From: Desertivirga xinjiangensis
GTDB taxonomy: Bacteria > Bacteroidota > Bacteroidia > Sphingobacteriales > Sphingobacteriaceae
Assembly (NCBI RefSeq): GCF_024436435.1
Contig: NZ_JAFMZP010000004.1
Coordinates: 248,001-312,000, forward strand
Direction: 5' to 3'
DNA: 64,000 nt
Positions 1-7,921 of the stretch are shown here, piece by piece. Numbering within the stretch: the stretch's first letter is position 1; each line of letters starts with the position of its first letter. The notes under the pieces are model-generated. The model was not told the origin of the DNA and did not search any database. It worked only from the letters and a program-made list of their open reading frames with translations. The translations under genes were made by a program, and so were the position numbers.

Positions 1-48
1 GGACGTAGCACCCCTGGCACGAATGGTTTTTTAAGAATATTTAAATGA
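1..48 (+). CDS. Possible 3' tail of an upstream gene
   Basis: Frame 1 is open from the first base and ends at a TGA at 46-48, giving a 15-residue tail (GRSTPGTNGFLRIFK). The other two forward frames close sooner (33 and 6 bases). The gene body lies outside the window, so no product can be named. It may equally be non-coding sequence. Confidence 0.3.
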   Translation, partial: GRSTPGTNGFLRIFK

Positions 49-79
49 TTTTTAAATCAGTATACTTTCTATATTTTAT

Positions 80-250
80 ATGAGTTTTGGAACTATAGTG
101 TTTGGCCTTGTCTTCGTAATTCCCCTAATCGCATTTGTGCTTTCTATAGTTTGGAAAGATAAGAGCTCCCGTAAGCTTGGAGTACTTGTTATTGCGGCAT
201 TGGTGATCTTTGCTGTTATTGTAGCGTATTTCGCAAATAAAGACAAATAG
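80..250 (+). CDS. Small two-helix membrane protein, unknown function
   Basis: This 56-codon ORF starts at ATG 80 and stops at TAG 248-250, two bases before the desaturase start codon, so the two are probably co-transcribed and translationally coupled. The product has two hydrophobic stretches (about residues 3-23 and 33-50) separated by a basic, hydrophilic turn (WKDKSSRK), and it ends in NKDK. That fits a helical hairpin in the inner membrane. I do not recognise a family. Coding status is supported by the tight spacing, the charge pattern and the absence of a competing gene. A role in carotenoid synthesis or in membrane adaptation would be a guess from position only. Confidence 0.6.
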   Translation: MSFGTIVFGLVFVIPLIAFVLSIVWKDKSSRKLGVLVIAALVIFAVIVAYFANKDK

Positions 251-252
251 AT

Positions 253-1713
253 ATGCCTAAAGCCATTATCGTTGGGGCTGGAATAGCAGGTATCGCATCT
301 GCTATCCGTTTGGCGGTTAAAGGTTTTCAGGTTGATATATATGAAAAGAACTCCTATCCGGGAGGAAAGCTTTCTGAAATAGAGCAAGATGGCTACCGTT
401 TCGACGCGGGGCCCAGCTTACTCACCATGCCTCATTATGTCGATGAGCTTTTTCTTCTTGCCGGTCGTAAACCAGAGGACTATTTCCGGTACCGCAAGCT
501 CGACAGTATCTGTAACTATTTTTATGAAGACGGAACCCGGATCAGCGCATGGGCTGATAGCGAGAAACTCGCCGAAGAGTTCGAGGCAAAGACCGCTGAT
601 TCCGCAGACGCAATAAAACGGTTCCTGAAAAAATCGGCAGAGATCTACAAGCTCACTCATCATGTTTTTTTGGAGCGATCCCTTCATCGTTTAGCTACAT
701 ATACCCGGTTGAAAACTTTGTTCTCTTTTTTGAAGCTGCGAAAGATTGATTCTTTTCGTACCATGAACCAGGCGAATAGCAGCATGTTTCACGATAGCCG
801 GACCCTTCGTTTTTTTAACAGGTACGCTACATACAATGGCTCGGATCCATATCAGGCTCCTGCCACCTTAAATGTCATTCCTCATCTGGAACAGCACTTT
901 GGCGCTTTTTTCCCTGAGGGAGGAATGAATGCTATCACCCTGAGTCTGGTAAAGCTCGCGGAAGAGCTGGGCGTTAATTTTCATTACAGCACTTCCGTAG
1001 AGGAAATAGTAGTAGCAGAGAATACGGTAAAGGGAATCAAAACCGATAATGGAAGCTTTACAGCAGATATAGTGGTTTCTAATTTAGATGTTTGGTTTAC
1101 CTACAGGAAATTGCTGAAAACGCATATCCCTGAAAAGATCTTAAATCAGGAGCGCAGCAGCTCAGCGCTTATCTTCTATTGGGGAGTAAGCAGAGAATTT
1201 CAGGAGTTAGATCTGCATAACATTTTCTTTAGTGAAGATTATGAGCAAGAGTTCCGCTCTATCTGGGGAGTAAAGCAAATCTGTGATGATCCGACTATCT
1301 ATCTTAACATCAGTTCCAAATACAAGCACGATGATGCTCCTGAAGGGGCAGAGAATTGGTTTGTCATGATAAATGTTCCTTCCGATGCTGGTCAGGATTG
1401 GGACCAGCTGATTGAACAGGCGAGAGAATGTATTATTCGAAAGCTAAGCCGTAACCTGGGTGTAGATGTCAAGGAGTTTATTGGCTCTGAATCGATACTT
1501 GATCCCAGATCCATTGAATATAGAACTGGGTCCTATCAGGGTTCCCTGTATGGTAGCAGTTCGAACAATCGATTTGCCGCGTTTTTCAGGCATGCTAACT
1601 TTTCTTCGAAGTTTAGAAACCTGTATTTTGCCGGAGGCAGTGTGCATCCGGGTGGTGGAATTCCTTTAGCTTTATTGTCAGCGAAAATAGTAGCGGAAGA
1701 TATTAAAATATAA
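253..1713 (+). CDS. crtI: CrtI-family carotenoid desaturase (phytoene desaturase or CrtD type)
   Basis: The 486-residue product is an FAD-dependent desaturase that introduces double bases into carotenoid precursors at the membrane. The N-terminal dinucleotide-binding motif GAGIAG is at residues 8-13, followed by the family signature YPGGKLSE and RFDAGPSLLTMP. The C-terminal FAD-contact motif is AGGSVHPGGGIPLALLSAK. The length fits CrtI and CrtD enzymes. No crtB, crtY or crtZ is nearby, so sequence alone does not settle whether it acts on phytoene or on a hydroxylated carotenoid (3,4-desaturation). It follows the small membrane ORF by two bases. Its last 14 codons are the first unit of a 70-bp tandem array that runs on downstream. 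Confidence 0.88.
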   Translation: MPKAIIVGAGIAGIASAIRLAVKGFQVDIYEKNSYPGGKLSEIEQDGYRFDAGPSLLTMPHYVDELFLLAGRKPEDYFRYRKLDSICNYFYEDGTRISAWADSEKLAEEFEAKTADSADAIKRFLKKSAEIYKLTHHVFLERSLHRLATYTRLKTLFSFLKLRKIDSFRTMNQANSSMFHDSRTLRFFNRYATYNGSDPYQAPATLNVIPHLEQHFGAFFPEGGMNAITLSLVKLAEELGVNFHYSTSVEEIVVAENTVKGIKTDNGSFTADIVVSNLDVWFTYRKLLKTHIPEKILNQERSSSALIFYWGVSREFQELDLHNIFFSEDYEQEFRSIWGVKQICDDPTIYLNISSKYKHDDAPEGAENWFVMINVPSDAGQDWDQLIEQARECIIRKLSRNLGVDVKEFIGSESILDPRSIEYRTGSYQGSLYGSSSNNRFAAFFRHANFSSKFRNLYFAGGSVHPGGGIPLALLSAKIVAEDIKI

Positions 1714-1923
1714 TATTAAGATATATTATTTAGACTTGGCTTTATTGTCAGCGAAAATAATAGCGGAAGATATTAAAATATAATATTAAGATATATTATT
1801 TAGACTTGGCTTTATTGTCAGCGAAAATAATAGCGGAAGATATTAAAATATAATATTAAGATATATTATTTAGACTTGGCTTTATTGTCGGCAAAGATAG
1901 TAGCGGAAGATATTAAAATATAA
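1669..1923 (+). repeat. 70-bp tandem repeat copying the 3' end of the desaturase gene
   Basis: There are three full 70-bp units (1669-1738, 1739-1808, 1809-1878) and a partial fourth (1879-1923). The first unit contains the last 14 sense codons and the stop of the desaturase gene plus 25 bp of spacer. Units 2 and 3 differ from unit 1 by one GTA-to-ATA change. Unit 4 differs from unit 1 only at three third-codon positions (TCA/TCG, GCG/GCA, AAA/AAG), all synonymous, and leads directly into the terminator. This suggests unit 4 is the original gene end. Confidence 0.93.
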
Positions 1924-1965
1924 ATAAGATAGCAACCGGTGCCCCGACCGGTTGCTATCTTATTT
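1922..1965. terminator. Bidirectional terminator between convergent genes
   Basis: A perfect 19-bp inverted repeat (1922-1940 and 1947-1965) encloses a 6-base loop (GCCCCG). The arm ends are A-rich on one side and T-rich on the other, so it can terminate the desaturase on the plus strand and the DUF1501 gene on the minus strand. Confidence 0.9.
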
Positions 1966-1969
1966 GGTT

Positions 1970-3238
1970 TTATGATTTAATCACCCCAATTGAAGTTCCT
2001 TCCCAATCGGGAAATATCGCAGCGCTGTTATTTATTTTCAGGTGTTTTCCGGCAACTTCACTAAATACACTCCTGAAGTCGGTGGTAACCGCCAGGTCGC
2101 GACCATCTTCCAGGTTTTCTACAGCCAGCGGACTAACTTTCCCATGTACAACACCACCGTTCACTCCATTGCCGAGGATGAAATTACAGGAGGCGCGTCC
2201 ATGATCTGTTCCTCCTGTTCCGTTTTGTTTTACCGTCCGCCCGAACTCAGTCATGGTCATTACGGTGACATCATCCTGCAGGGTTCCCATATCGTTCCAG
2301 AAAGCCATGATGCTTTCACTAAGGTCGTTAACATTCCTGGCGAAGATGCCGGTGTCTGTGCCCTGGTTAAAATGGGTGTCCCAGCCGCCTGATTCTGCAA
2401 AGGCAACTTCGAGGCCGACATCCATCTTTATAAGCTGAGCGATCTGTTTGAGGGAGTTACCAAGGGCAGATGTAGGGTACGTAGCACCATTAGCTGGCTT
2501 ATAGTTTTTTGTATTTGTTTTTTGAAGCAGTTTGACAGCGTCGAAGCTCTCTTTTCCGGTGTGTTGCAGTAGTTCGGAGGAGGTTTCGTCATACAGGTCT
2601 TCAAAGCTTCGTGCTGCCAGGTTAGCGCCGGCCTGGTTGCCTTTCATCTGGATGCCAAAATCCTGCAGATTACTGATGGCAACCGATGGGTTATCGCCAT
2701 AAAGCGAGCGGGGCAGGGAGGAGGTTAAACTTACTGCCTGAAAGGGCGTAGCGGCCTCGTGCCCCATGAGGCCTACCGCCCTATTGAGCCATCCGCTTGG
2801 AGTTCCTTTTTTAAAGGGGGTGCCTGACTCCATATAATCCTGTGCATCGAAATGCGAGCGGGTATTATTGGGAGAGCCAATTCCGTGTACTATGGCAAGG
2901 CGCTTTTCGCGGAACATCGGCTCGAAGGCGGCCATGGACGGATGCAGTCCGAAGCGGCCGTCCAGGTCGAATAGAGGGCGTCCCGTAGTGGTTTTTGCGG
3001 CAGACATAAATAAGCCTGGTCTGGCGGCTTTGAGATACTGATCAGTAAAAGGCGTTACTGCCATTAGACCATCCATTGCGCCGCGCTGGAATATGCATAC
3101 TAATATTTTTTTGCGCTGAAAGAGCCCGGGGGCTTTTATTCCGGCTACTGCTTCAGAAAGAAAGGTTGGAATTCCACCTATCCCGATGCCGAAAAGTGCC
3201 AGGCCGCCGGCTTTAAGAAAACCTCTTCTTGATGTCAT
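1970..3238 (-). CDS. DUF1501 family exported protein
   Basis: The 422-residue product opens with a twin-arginine signal (SRRGFLK at residues 3-9, then a glycine-rich hydrophobic stretch), so it is predicted to leave the cytoplasm folded through Tat. The body has DUF1501 hallmarks: KILVCIFQRGAMDGL near the start, GGWDTH in the middle and TEFGRT toward the C-terminus. DUF1501 belongs to the alkaline-phosphatase-like superfamily; no substrate is established. It lies downstream of a DUF1800 gene on the same strand. Such pairs are common in Bacteroidota and Planctomycetota. The start codon and first codons are the last unit of a tandem array (3231-3514), so the leader is highly unusual. Confidence 0.87.
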   Translation of the reverse strand: MTSRRGFLKAGGLALFGIGIGGIPTFLSEAVAGIKAPGLFQRKKILVCIFQRGAMDGLMAVTPFTDQYLKAARPGLFMSAAKTTTGRPLFDLDGRFGLHPSMAAFEPMFREKRLAIVHGIGSPNNTRSHFDAQDYMESGTPFKKGTPSGWLNRAVGLMGHEAATPFQAVSLTSSLPRSLYGDNPSVAISNLQDFGIQMKGNQAGANLAARSFEDLYDETSSELLQHTGKESFDAVKLLQKTNTKNYKPANGATYPTSALGNSLKQIAQLIKMDVGLEVAFAESGGWDTHFNQGTDTGIFARNVNDLSESIMAFWNDMGTLQDDVTVMTMTEFGRTVKQNGTGGTDHGRASCNFILGNGVNGGVVHGKVSPLAVENLEDGRDLAVTTDFRSVFSEVAGKHLKINNSAAIFPDWEGTSIGVIKS

Positions 3239-3514
3239 GGTATTTAGTTTTTTAGTTAATTGGGCTAGACCCAGTTATTTGTGATGATGTCATGGTATTT
3301 AGTTTTTTAGTTAATTGGGCTAGACCCAGTTATTTGTGATGATGTCATGGTATTTAGTTTTTTTAGTTAATTGGGCTAGACCCAGTTATTTGTGATGATG
3401 TCATGGTATTTAATTTTTTAGTTAATTGGGCTAGACCCAGTTATTTGTGATGATGTCATGGTATTTAGTTTTTTAGTTAATTGGGCTAGACCCAGTTATT
3501 TGTGATGATGTCAT
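3231..3514 (-). repeat. 55-bp tandem repeat copying the 5' end and leader of the DUF1501 gene
   Basis: Units begin at 3231, 3286, 3341, 3397 and 3452, with a truncated sixth at 3507. The period is 55 bp; the third unit has one extra T. Read on the minus strand, each unit carries the gene's ATG ACA TC start followed by leader sequence, so there are six ATGs in the array. Each of the five upstream ATGs opens a 13-codon ORF (MTSSQITGSSPIN). Because 55 is not a multiple of 3, successive ATGs are in different frames. There are no unique spacers, so this is not CRISPR. Confidence 0.93.
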
Positions 3515-3591
3515 AATGAGTGTTTTTTATTCTATTTTAAAAATACTGTCCGTAGAGTTCCGCAGGGTCTCTATGGATTCAGCAATAGATA

Positions 3592-3646
3592 AGAGTCTCC
3601 GACTCGTTAAAGCGATATCCTTAATACCCAGCGAGTCAGAGACTCT
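3592..3646 (+). repeat. Long palindrome with T tract in intergenic region
   Basis: Arms 3592-3606 and 3632-3646 pair over 15 positions with one mismatch around a 25-base loop, and seven Ts follow. It looks like a terminator on the plus strand, but no plus-strand gene lies upstream, so a dispersed palindromic element is as likely. Confidence 0.5.
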
Positions 3647-3736
3647 TTTTTTATTTATGAATCTGTAGTCTGCCACCCTTGCCATTCCCACAACACTACA
3701 GACAGGAGTGACGAGCTGAATCTGAGCTTATTTCTT

Positions 3737-3820
3737 CGTCATCCTGAACTTGTTTCAGGACCTCTTGTCTAATCCCTGGTTCAAGAGATGCCGAAATGAA
3801 TAAATGAATTCGGCATGACG
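3737..3820. repeat. REP-like dispersed intergenic element
   Basis: The element is bounded by CGTCAT at 3737 and ATGACG at 3815-3820. It holds two internal hairpins: TCCTGAA/TTCAGGA (3742-3760) and GCCGAA/TTCGGC (3790-3814). This composition is typical of short repeats scattered between Bacteroidota genes. It sits just downstream of the DUF1800 stop codon. Confidence 0.6.
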
Positions 3821-3842
3821 AGCTAGTTCTGCTGCCTTTTGC

Positions 3843-5807
3843 TTATTTACGTTGAAATTCCGGAGAACCAATAATTACGCCAACAACCTGAGCCAGCATT
3901 GTACTATTGGCGACTGCAGTTTGCCGGACATTAACATTAGCACCATCATAATTTTTAACCTTTTTTACTGGCCTCTCACTTTCATACATGATCACCGCGT
4001 CCTCATTCATCATACTCATGTTGTTTTCAGATGGCGCTTTAGTCCTAGCTGCGGCGTCCGCAATCTTTTTTGTGAGGAGTGGGTCGCTTAACATAGGCGT
4101 TAACCGTTTAATAGTCTCGGTTAGATTTCGTTCAGGCATGATCATTTTACTGTAGGTGACCAAGGCAGCCTCAGCACTTTCAGGCTCACGGCTATTATTC
4201 AGGGCCGGCAGATTAATTTTCACACCGGGGATTCGCTGCGAGGCGAGCGCTAATCCAAAGTTCATCCGGTTTAATAAAGACCCTGTGTTTATCCAATAAT
4301 TACCTCTGTCGGGAAAACCGGTTGGAGCCTGGTAGTAATAAACCTTTTGGCCCATTTTCGTTATCCAGGTATAGAGTTGGTAGGGTTGCCTGATTTCGGC
4401 ATCCAGACTCCGTACGGCACTGATCGCCAGTTCAAATGGTGATTTAGTTTTTTCTCGTAAGGCATCTTCGCTCCAGAATTCAGGCGCTGTAGCCATGGTG
4501 ATCAACACTTGTCTGATATCTCCATCTTTTTCCTGGAAGGTTTTAGCCATTTTATCTACAAGGCTTTGCGGTGGGTTATCACTTACAAAGCGAACTGCGA
4601 TCTTCCTTGAAATAAACTTGGCGGTGGAGGGATGGCTAGCAAGCATATTTAAAAGCGCGACACCTTCCTCATAGCCTCCGCCGGCAGGAAACCGCTTTCC
4701 TAGCACCACTTTCTCCTTTTTATCATGCCTGTCTGGCGAAAAAAGAAAATCGCCGTCAATTACATAACCTTTCTGTATCAGCTTTTCCTCTCCCTGCCTT
4801 GCCAGATTCTTTTTTAATGCATTTCCACCATATCCGTCGTTCATGGGATATATGCCCCAGCCTGTAAGCACCCGGGCTGCCTGCGTCACATCATCCTGCG
4901 TATAGCCTGCATCCACCCCCAGGGTATGAAGCTCCATTACTTCGCGGGCGTAGTTTTCATTAAGCCCCTTGTTCTTAGCTGTTTGTTTAAGTTTTTGAAT
5001 TTCTTTATACTCTTTGGTATTGGTGTCGGCTTTGCCTGACATGTAGAAATTGAGACGTTTGCTATAGGATTCTGAAGAAGAACCAACACTGCTGAAATTA
5101 TCCAGGTAACGTAGCATTGCGGGCGATTTTGCTGTGGCCAATAAAAGATCATCAAACTTTTTAAACACATTAGGCCTGATCACATCTCTTTCGTAAGCGG
5201 GGATAAACTCAGCACACTGGCCTTTGTCAAGCGAGACATTGAAATGGTTAAACCAGAAATCGGTAAGCACTTCCTGCAATTGATTGTTAGAATATGAGGC
5301 CCGCAATATCTTTTGACTAATGAATTGGCGATATAAGTCTTGCTGAGGCTTTAGACCCTTTATTTGCATATAGGCATTCAGCTGAACCCTATACGATTTT
5401 CTGTCTGCACCGACTGAGTCTTTATGGATGAAGCCGTCTTTAATAGCCATGCGCGCGGCCTGACCACCTCTGGGGTAAATTTCTACGATCTCAGAATTAC
5501 TGAGTTTCATTGCTGGATATTGATCCAGAAGTAAGTTTAAAGAGTCGTCTTTAAGCTTCGCTGTAAGCTGTTCCAGGAACCATTTTTCCAGACCAGTCTT
5601 TACTGCTGCATCAATATCGCCTGGCCTTGTACCATAGCTGAACCGGCTCAGTAAATGTGCTGCAGCCTGGCGGTCATTAAGCCCTGCTTTTTTATAAGGG
5701 AAACTAAATTTAGCTTTATTGGGCTTCTCATATAAAAAGGATGTGAGAAAAAAGCCAGCCGTCAGGAGAACGAACAAGCTGAACGCAAAACGTAAAATAA
5801 CTTTCAT
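3843..5807 (-). CDS. DUF1800 family exported protein
   Basis: The 654-residue product starts with a basic N-terminus and one hydrophobic segment (about residues 5-26), a signal peptide or anchor. The conserved DUF1800 start follows (AAAHLLSRFSYGTRPGDID). Later family motifs include LTDFWFNHFNVS, NENYAREVMELHTLGVDAGYT and ARVLTGWG, and PTGFPDRGNYW toward the C-terminus. The biochemical function of DUF1800 is not established. It heads a leftward pair with the DUF1501 gene, separated by 604 bp holding a REP-like element, a palindrome and a tandem array. The two may work together at the cell envelope; that is inference from frequent co-occurrence. Confidence 0.87.
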   Translation of the reverse strand: MKVILRFAFSLFVLLTAGFFLTSFLYEKPNKAKFSFPYKKAGLNDRQAAAHLLSRFSYGTRPGDIDAAVKTGLEKWFLEQLTAKLKDDSLNLLLDQYPAMKLSNSEIVEIYPRGGQAARMAIKDGFIHKDSVGADRKSYRVQLNAYMQIKGLKPQQDLYRQFISQKILRASYSNNQLQEVLTDFWFNHFNVSLDKGQCAEFIPAYERDVIRPNVFKKFDDLLLATAKSPAMLRYLDNFSSVGSSSESYSKRLNFYMSGKADTNTKEYKEIQKLKQTAKNKGLNENYAREVMELHTLGVDAGYTQDDVTQAARVLTGWGIYPMNDGYGGNALKKNLARQGEEKLIQKGYVIDGDFLFSPDRHDKKEKVVLGKRFPAGGGYEEGVALLNMLASHPSTAKFISRKIAVRFVSDNPPQSLVDKMAKTFQEKDGDIRQVLITMATAPEFWSEDALREKTKSPFELAISAVRSLDAEIRQPYQLYTWITKMGQKVYYYQAPTGFPDRGNYWINTGSLLNRMNFGLALASQRIPGVKINLPALNNSREPESAEAALVTYSKMIMPERNLTETIKRLTPMLSDPLLTKKIADAAARTKAPSENNMSMMNEDAVIMYESERPVKKVKNYDGANVNVRQTAVANSTMLAQVVGVIIGSPEFQRK

Positions 5808-5894
5808 ACTGAAGTGCTAAGTTTGGTTCAGGTAAGACTCAGGAAAATTAATTAAGTTTAATTTATAGACCGAGAAATTTACAACAGATTTCCC

Positions 5895-6206
5895 TTACAG
5901 GAATCCAAGCTCCAGTTTTGCAACATCCGACATCATTTCACGGTCCCAGGGTGGGTCCCAAACCACTTCTACGTGTACTTCATTTACCCCGGGAATTGCC
6001 CTGATCTTTCTTTCCACTTCCGCAGGAAGTGTTTGGGCAGCCGGACAACCGGGAGCTGTGAGGGTCATGACTATCTGAACATTGTTAATGGGCAGGATAC
6101 GTGTTTCATATATAAGTCCTAACTCATAGATGCTTACCGGGATTTCGGGGTCGAATATGGTCTGTAAACACTCGGTTACTTTATCTCTAAGTTCAGCGGA
6201 ATCCAT
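5895..6206 (-). CDS. sufT: SufT-type MIP18 (DUF59) Fe-S assembly protein
   Basis: The 103-residue protein has the MIP18/DUF59 pattern: YDPEIPV-like IFDPEIPVSIYELGLIY near the N-terminus and the reactive-cysteine segment TAPGCPAAQ in the middle, then WDPPWDREMMS. SufT proteins help mature Fe-S proteins. It is the last gene of the suf operon. The open frame extends to a TTG at 6227 that would overlap sufE by 17 bases; I prefer the ATG at 6206, five bases beyond the sufE stop, because it gives the usual family N-terminus. Confidence 0.87.
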   Translation of the reverse strand: MDSAELRDKVTECLQTIFDPEIPVSIYELGLIYETRILPINNVQIVMTLTAPGCPAAQTLPAEVERKIRAIPGVNEVHVEVVWDPPWDREMMSDVAKLELGFL

Positions 6207-6210
6207 AATA

Positions 6211-6663
6211 TTATAAACTTTTGTCAACAGTGGAATTTATTGTGCTAAAGGCGATCGCATAGTTTTTCATCTGCCTGACCATGGCAAGCAGCCCATTAGA
6301 CCGGGTTTGGGCGAGATGAGTGGTCATGCCTATCTCTTTCATAAAGTCGAGTTTAGAATTTAAGATCTCGGACGGTGAGTGGCCTGACAAAACGCGGATC
6401 AGCAAGCTGACCAAACCTTTTACAATCACGGCATCACTTTCCGCCTTATAGTAGATCTTACCATTATCGTATCTGGCAATCAGCCATACTGTCGATTGGC
6501 AGCCTCTGATCCTGTTCTCATCTATTTTATGCTCCTCTTCCAGCGGAGGGAGCTTTTTCCCGAGATCGATTATATATTCATATTTCTCTTCCCAACTGTC
6601 GAACAGTGCAAAATCCTCAATGATCTCCTGCTCGATCTCTGATATGCTTTTATCATCGTTCAT
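6211..6663 (-). CDS. sufE: Cysteine desulfuration protein SufE
   Basis: SufE accepts persulfide sulfur from SufS and passes it to the SufBCD scaffold. The 150-residue protein has the family layout: acidic N-terminal helix, WEEKYEYIIDLGKKLPPL, then the active-site segment RGCQSTVW with Cys55, and a C-terminal helical region beginning GLLAMVRQM. It begins 9 bases after sufS. Only one cysteine is in the catalytic position, as expected. No SufU is present, so SufE is the likely sulfur-transfer partner here. Confidence 0.93.
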   Translation of the reverse strand: MNDDKSISEIEQEIIEDFALFDSWEEKYEYIIDLGKKLPPLEEEHKIDENRIRGCQSTVWLIARYDNGKIYYKAESDAVIVKGLVSLLIRVLSGHSPSEILNSKLDFMKEIGMTTHLAQTRSNGLLAMVRQMKNYAIAFSTINSTVDKSL

Positions 6664-6672
6664 AGGATTATG

Positions 6673-7911
6673 TCATAATAATATTTTTACGGCTTTATGA
6701 ACCCCGGCCACCAGGGCATCCACTTCTTCAAAAGTGTTATACATGGCAAATGAGGCTCTCACTGTGCCTGGAATGTCGAAACGTTTCATCAGTGGCTGTG
6801 TACAGTGATGTCCTGTGCGAACAGCGATGCCCATATTATCGAGCAGTGTGCCAATATCAGAAGGATGGATGTTATCAATGACGAACGAGACCAGACTTAC
6901 CTTGTTGTTCGCTTTTCCAATAATTCTAAGACCTGAGATATCTTCCAATTGCCGAGTAGCGTACTTTACCAGTTCTACCTCATGTTCTCTGATCAGGTCC
7001 TTCCCAATACTTTCTACAAAGTCGATCGCTGTTTTCAAAGCGATAGTATCTGCTATATTCGGTGTTCCTGCTTCATACTTATAAGGGAGTTCATTGTATG
7101 TAGTTTGCTTAAAGGTTACCTCATTGATCATTTCGCCTCCACCCTGAAATACAGGCATTGCTTCCAGCAGGTCTTTTTTCCCATACAGAACACCTACTCC
7201 TGTAGGTCCGTATATTTTATGCCCTGAAAAAGCGAAGAAATCGCAATCCAGGTCCTGAACATTAATATCGAGGTGAACTGAGGACTGTGCGCCATCAATT
7301 AAAACCCGGGCCCCAGCTTTATGAGCTTCCTCGATGATTTCTCTCACGGGATTGACTGTTCCGAGTGAATTGGAAACCTGAACGATGGAAACAAGTTTTG
7401 TGTGGGGGGTAAGTAGCTTTTTGAAGATTTCAAAGCTAAGCTCTCCATTGTCATCTACAGGGATGATCTTTAAAACAGCATTCTTTTCCTGACATAGAAC
7501 TTGCCAGGGTACAATGTTAGAATGATGTTCCATTTCGGAAATAATTATTTCATCACCCTTGTTGATATTCTGTTTTCCCCAGGTATACGCTACGAGGTTT
7601 ATTCCCTCGGTAGTACCTCTGGTAAAAATGATCTCGTCAGAAGAAGCAGCACCTATAAACCGCGCGATAGTTTTTCGGGTGGCTTCAAAAGCTGTTGTTG
7701 CTTCCTCGGCCATGCGATGGATGCCGCGATGGATGTTGGCATTATACCCTTTATAATAGTCACTTATTGCATCGATAACACTCAATGGTTTTTGAGCTGT
7801 GGCTGCATTATCGAGGTAGACCAGCGGATGGCCGTTGACCTGCCTTTGAAGGATTGGAAAAGCGTCTCTTATAGTATTGACATCAAGAGCCGGTGATACT
7901 GTGTTATTCAT
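6673..7911 (-). CDS. sufS: Cysteine desulfurase SufS
   Basis: This PLP enzyme removes sulfur from cysteine to feed cluster assembly. The 412-residue protein shows YLDNAATAQKP near the N-terminus, EMEHHSN for cofactor contact, the PLP lysine in FSGHKIYGPTG (Lys232) and the catalytic cysteine in RTGHHCTQP (Cys370). The spacing between them matches group II desulfurases. It lies between sufD (10 bases upstream) and sufE (9 bases downstream), consistent with one transcript and a SufS-SufE pair. Confidence 0.95.
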   Translation of the reverse strand: MNNTVSPALDVNTIRDAFPILQRQVNGHPLVYLDNAATAQKPLSVIDAISDYYKGYNANIHRGIHRMAEEATTAFEATRKTIARFIGAASSDEIIFTRGTTEGINLVAYTWGKQNINKGDEIIISEMEHHSNIVPWQVLCQEKNAVLKIIPVDDNGELSFEIFKKLLTPHTKLVSIVQVSNSLGTVNPVREIIEEAHKAGARVLIDGAQSSVHLDINVQDLDCDFFAFSGHKIYGPTGVGVLYGKKDLLEAMPVFQGGGEMINEVTFKQTTYNELPYKYEAGTPNIADTIALKTAIDFVESIGKDLIREHEVELVKYATRQLEDISGLRIIGKANNKVSLVSFVIDNIHPSDIGTLLDNMGIAVRTGHHCTQPLMKRFDIPGTVRASFAMYNTFEEVDALVAGVHKAVKILL

Positions 7912-7921
7912 GATAATTTGC

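Noticed and set aside
3231-3514. CRISPR array
   Set aside because: The units are contiguous 55-bp tandem copies without unique spacers, and no cas gene is nearby. The same applies to the 70-bp array at 1669-1923.
3592-3652. Terminator of a plus-strand gene
   Set aside because: The structure looks like one, but no plus-strand gene or promoter lies upstream; it is listed as a palindrome instead.
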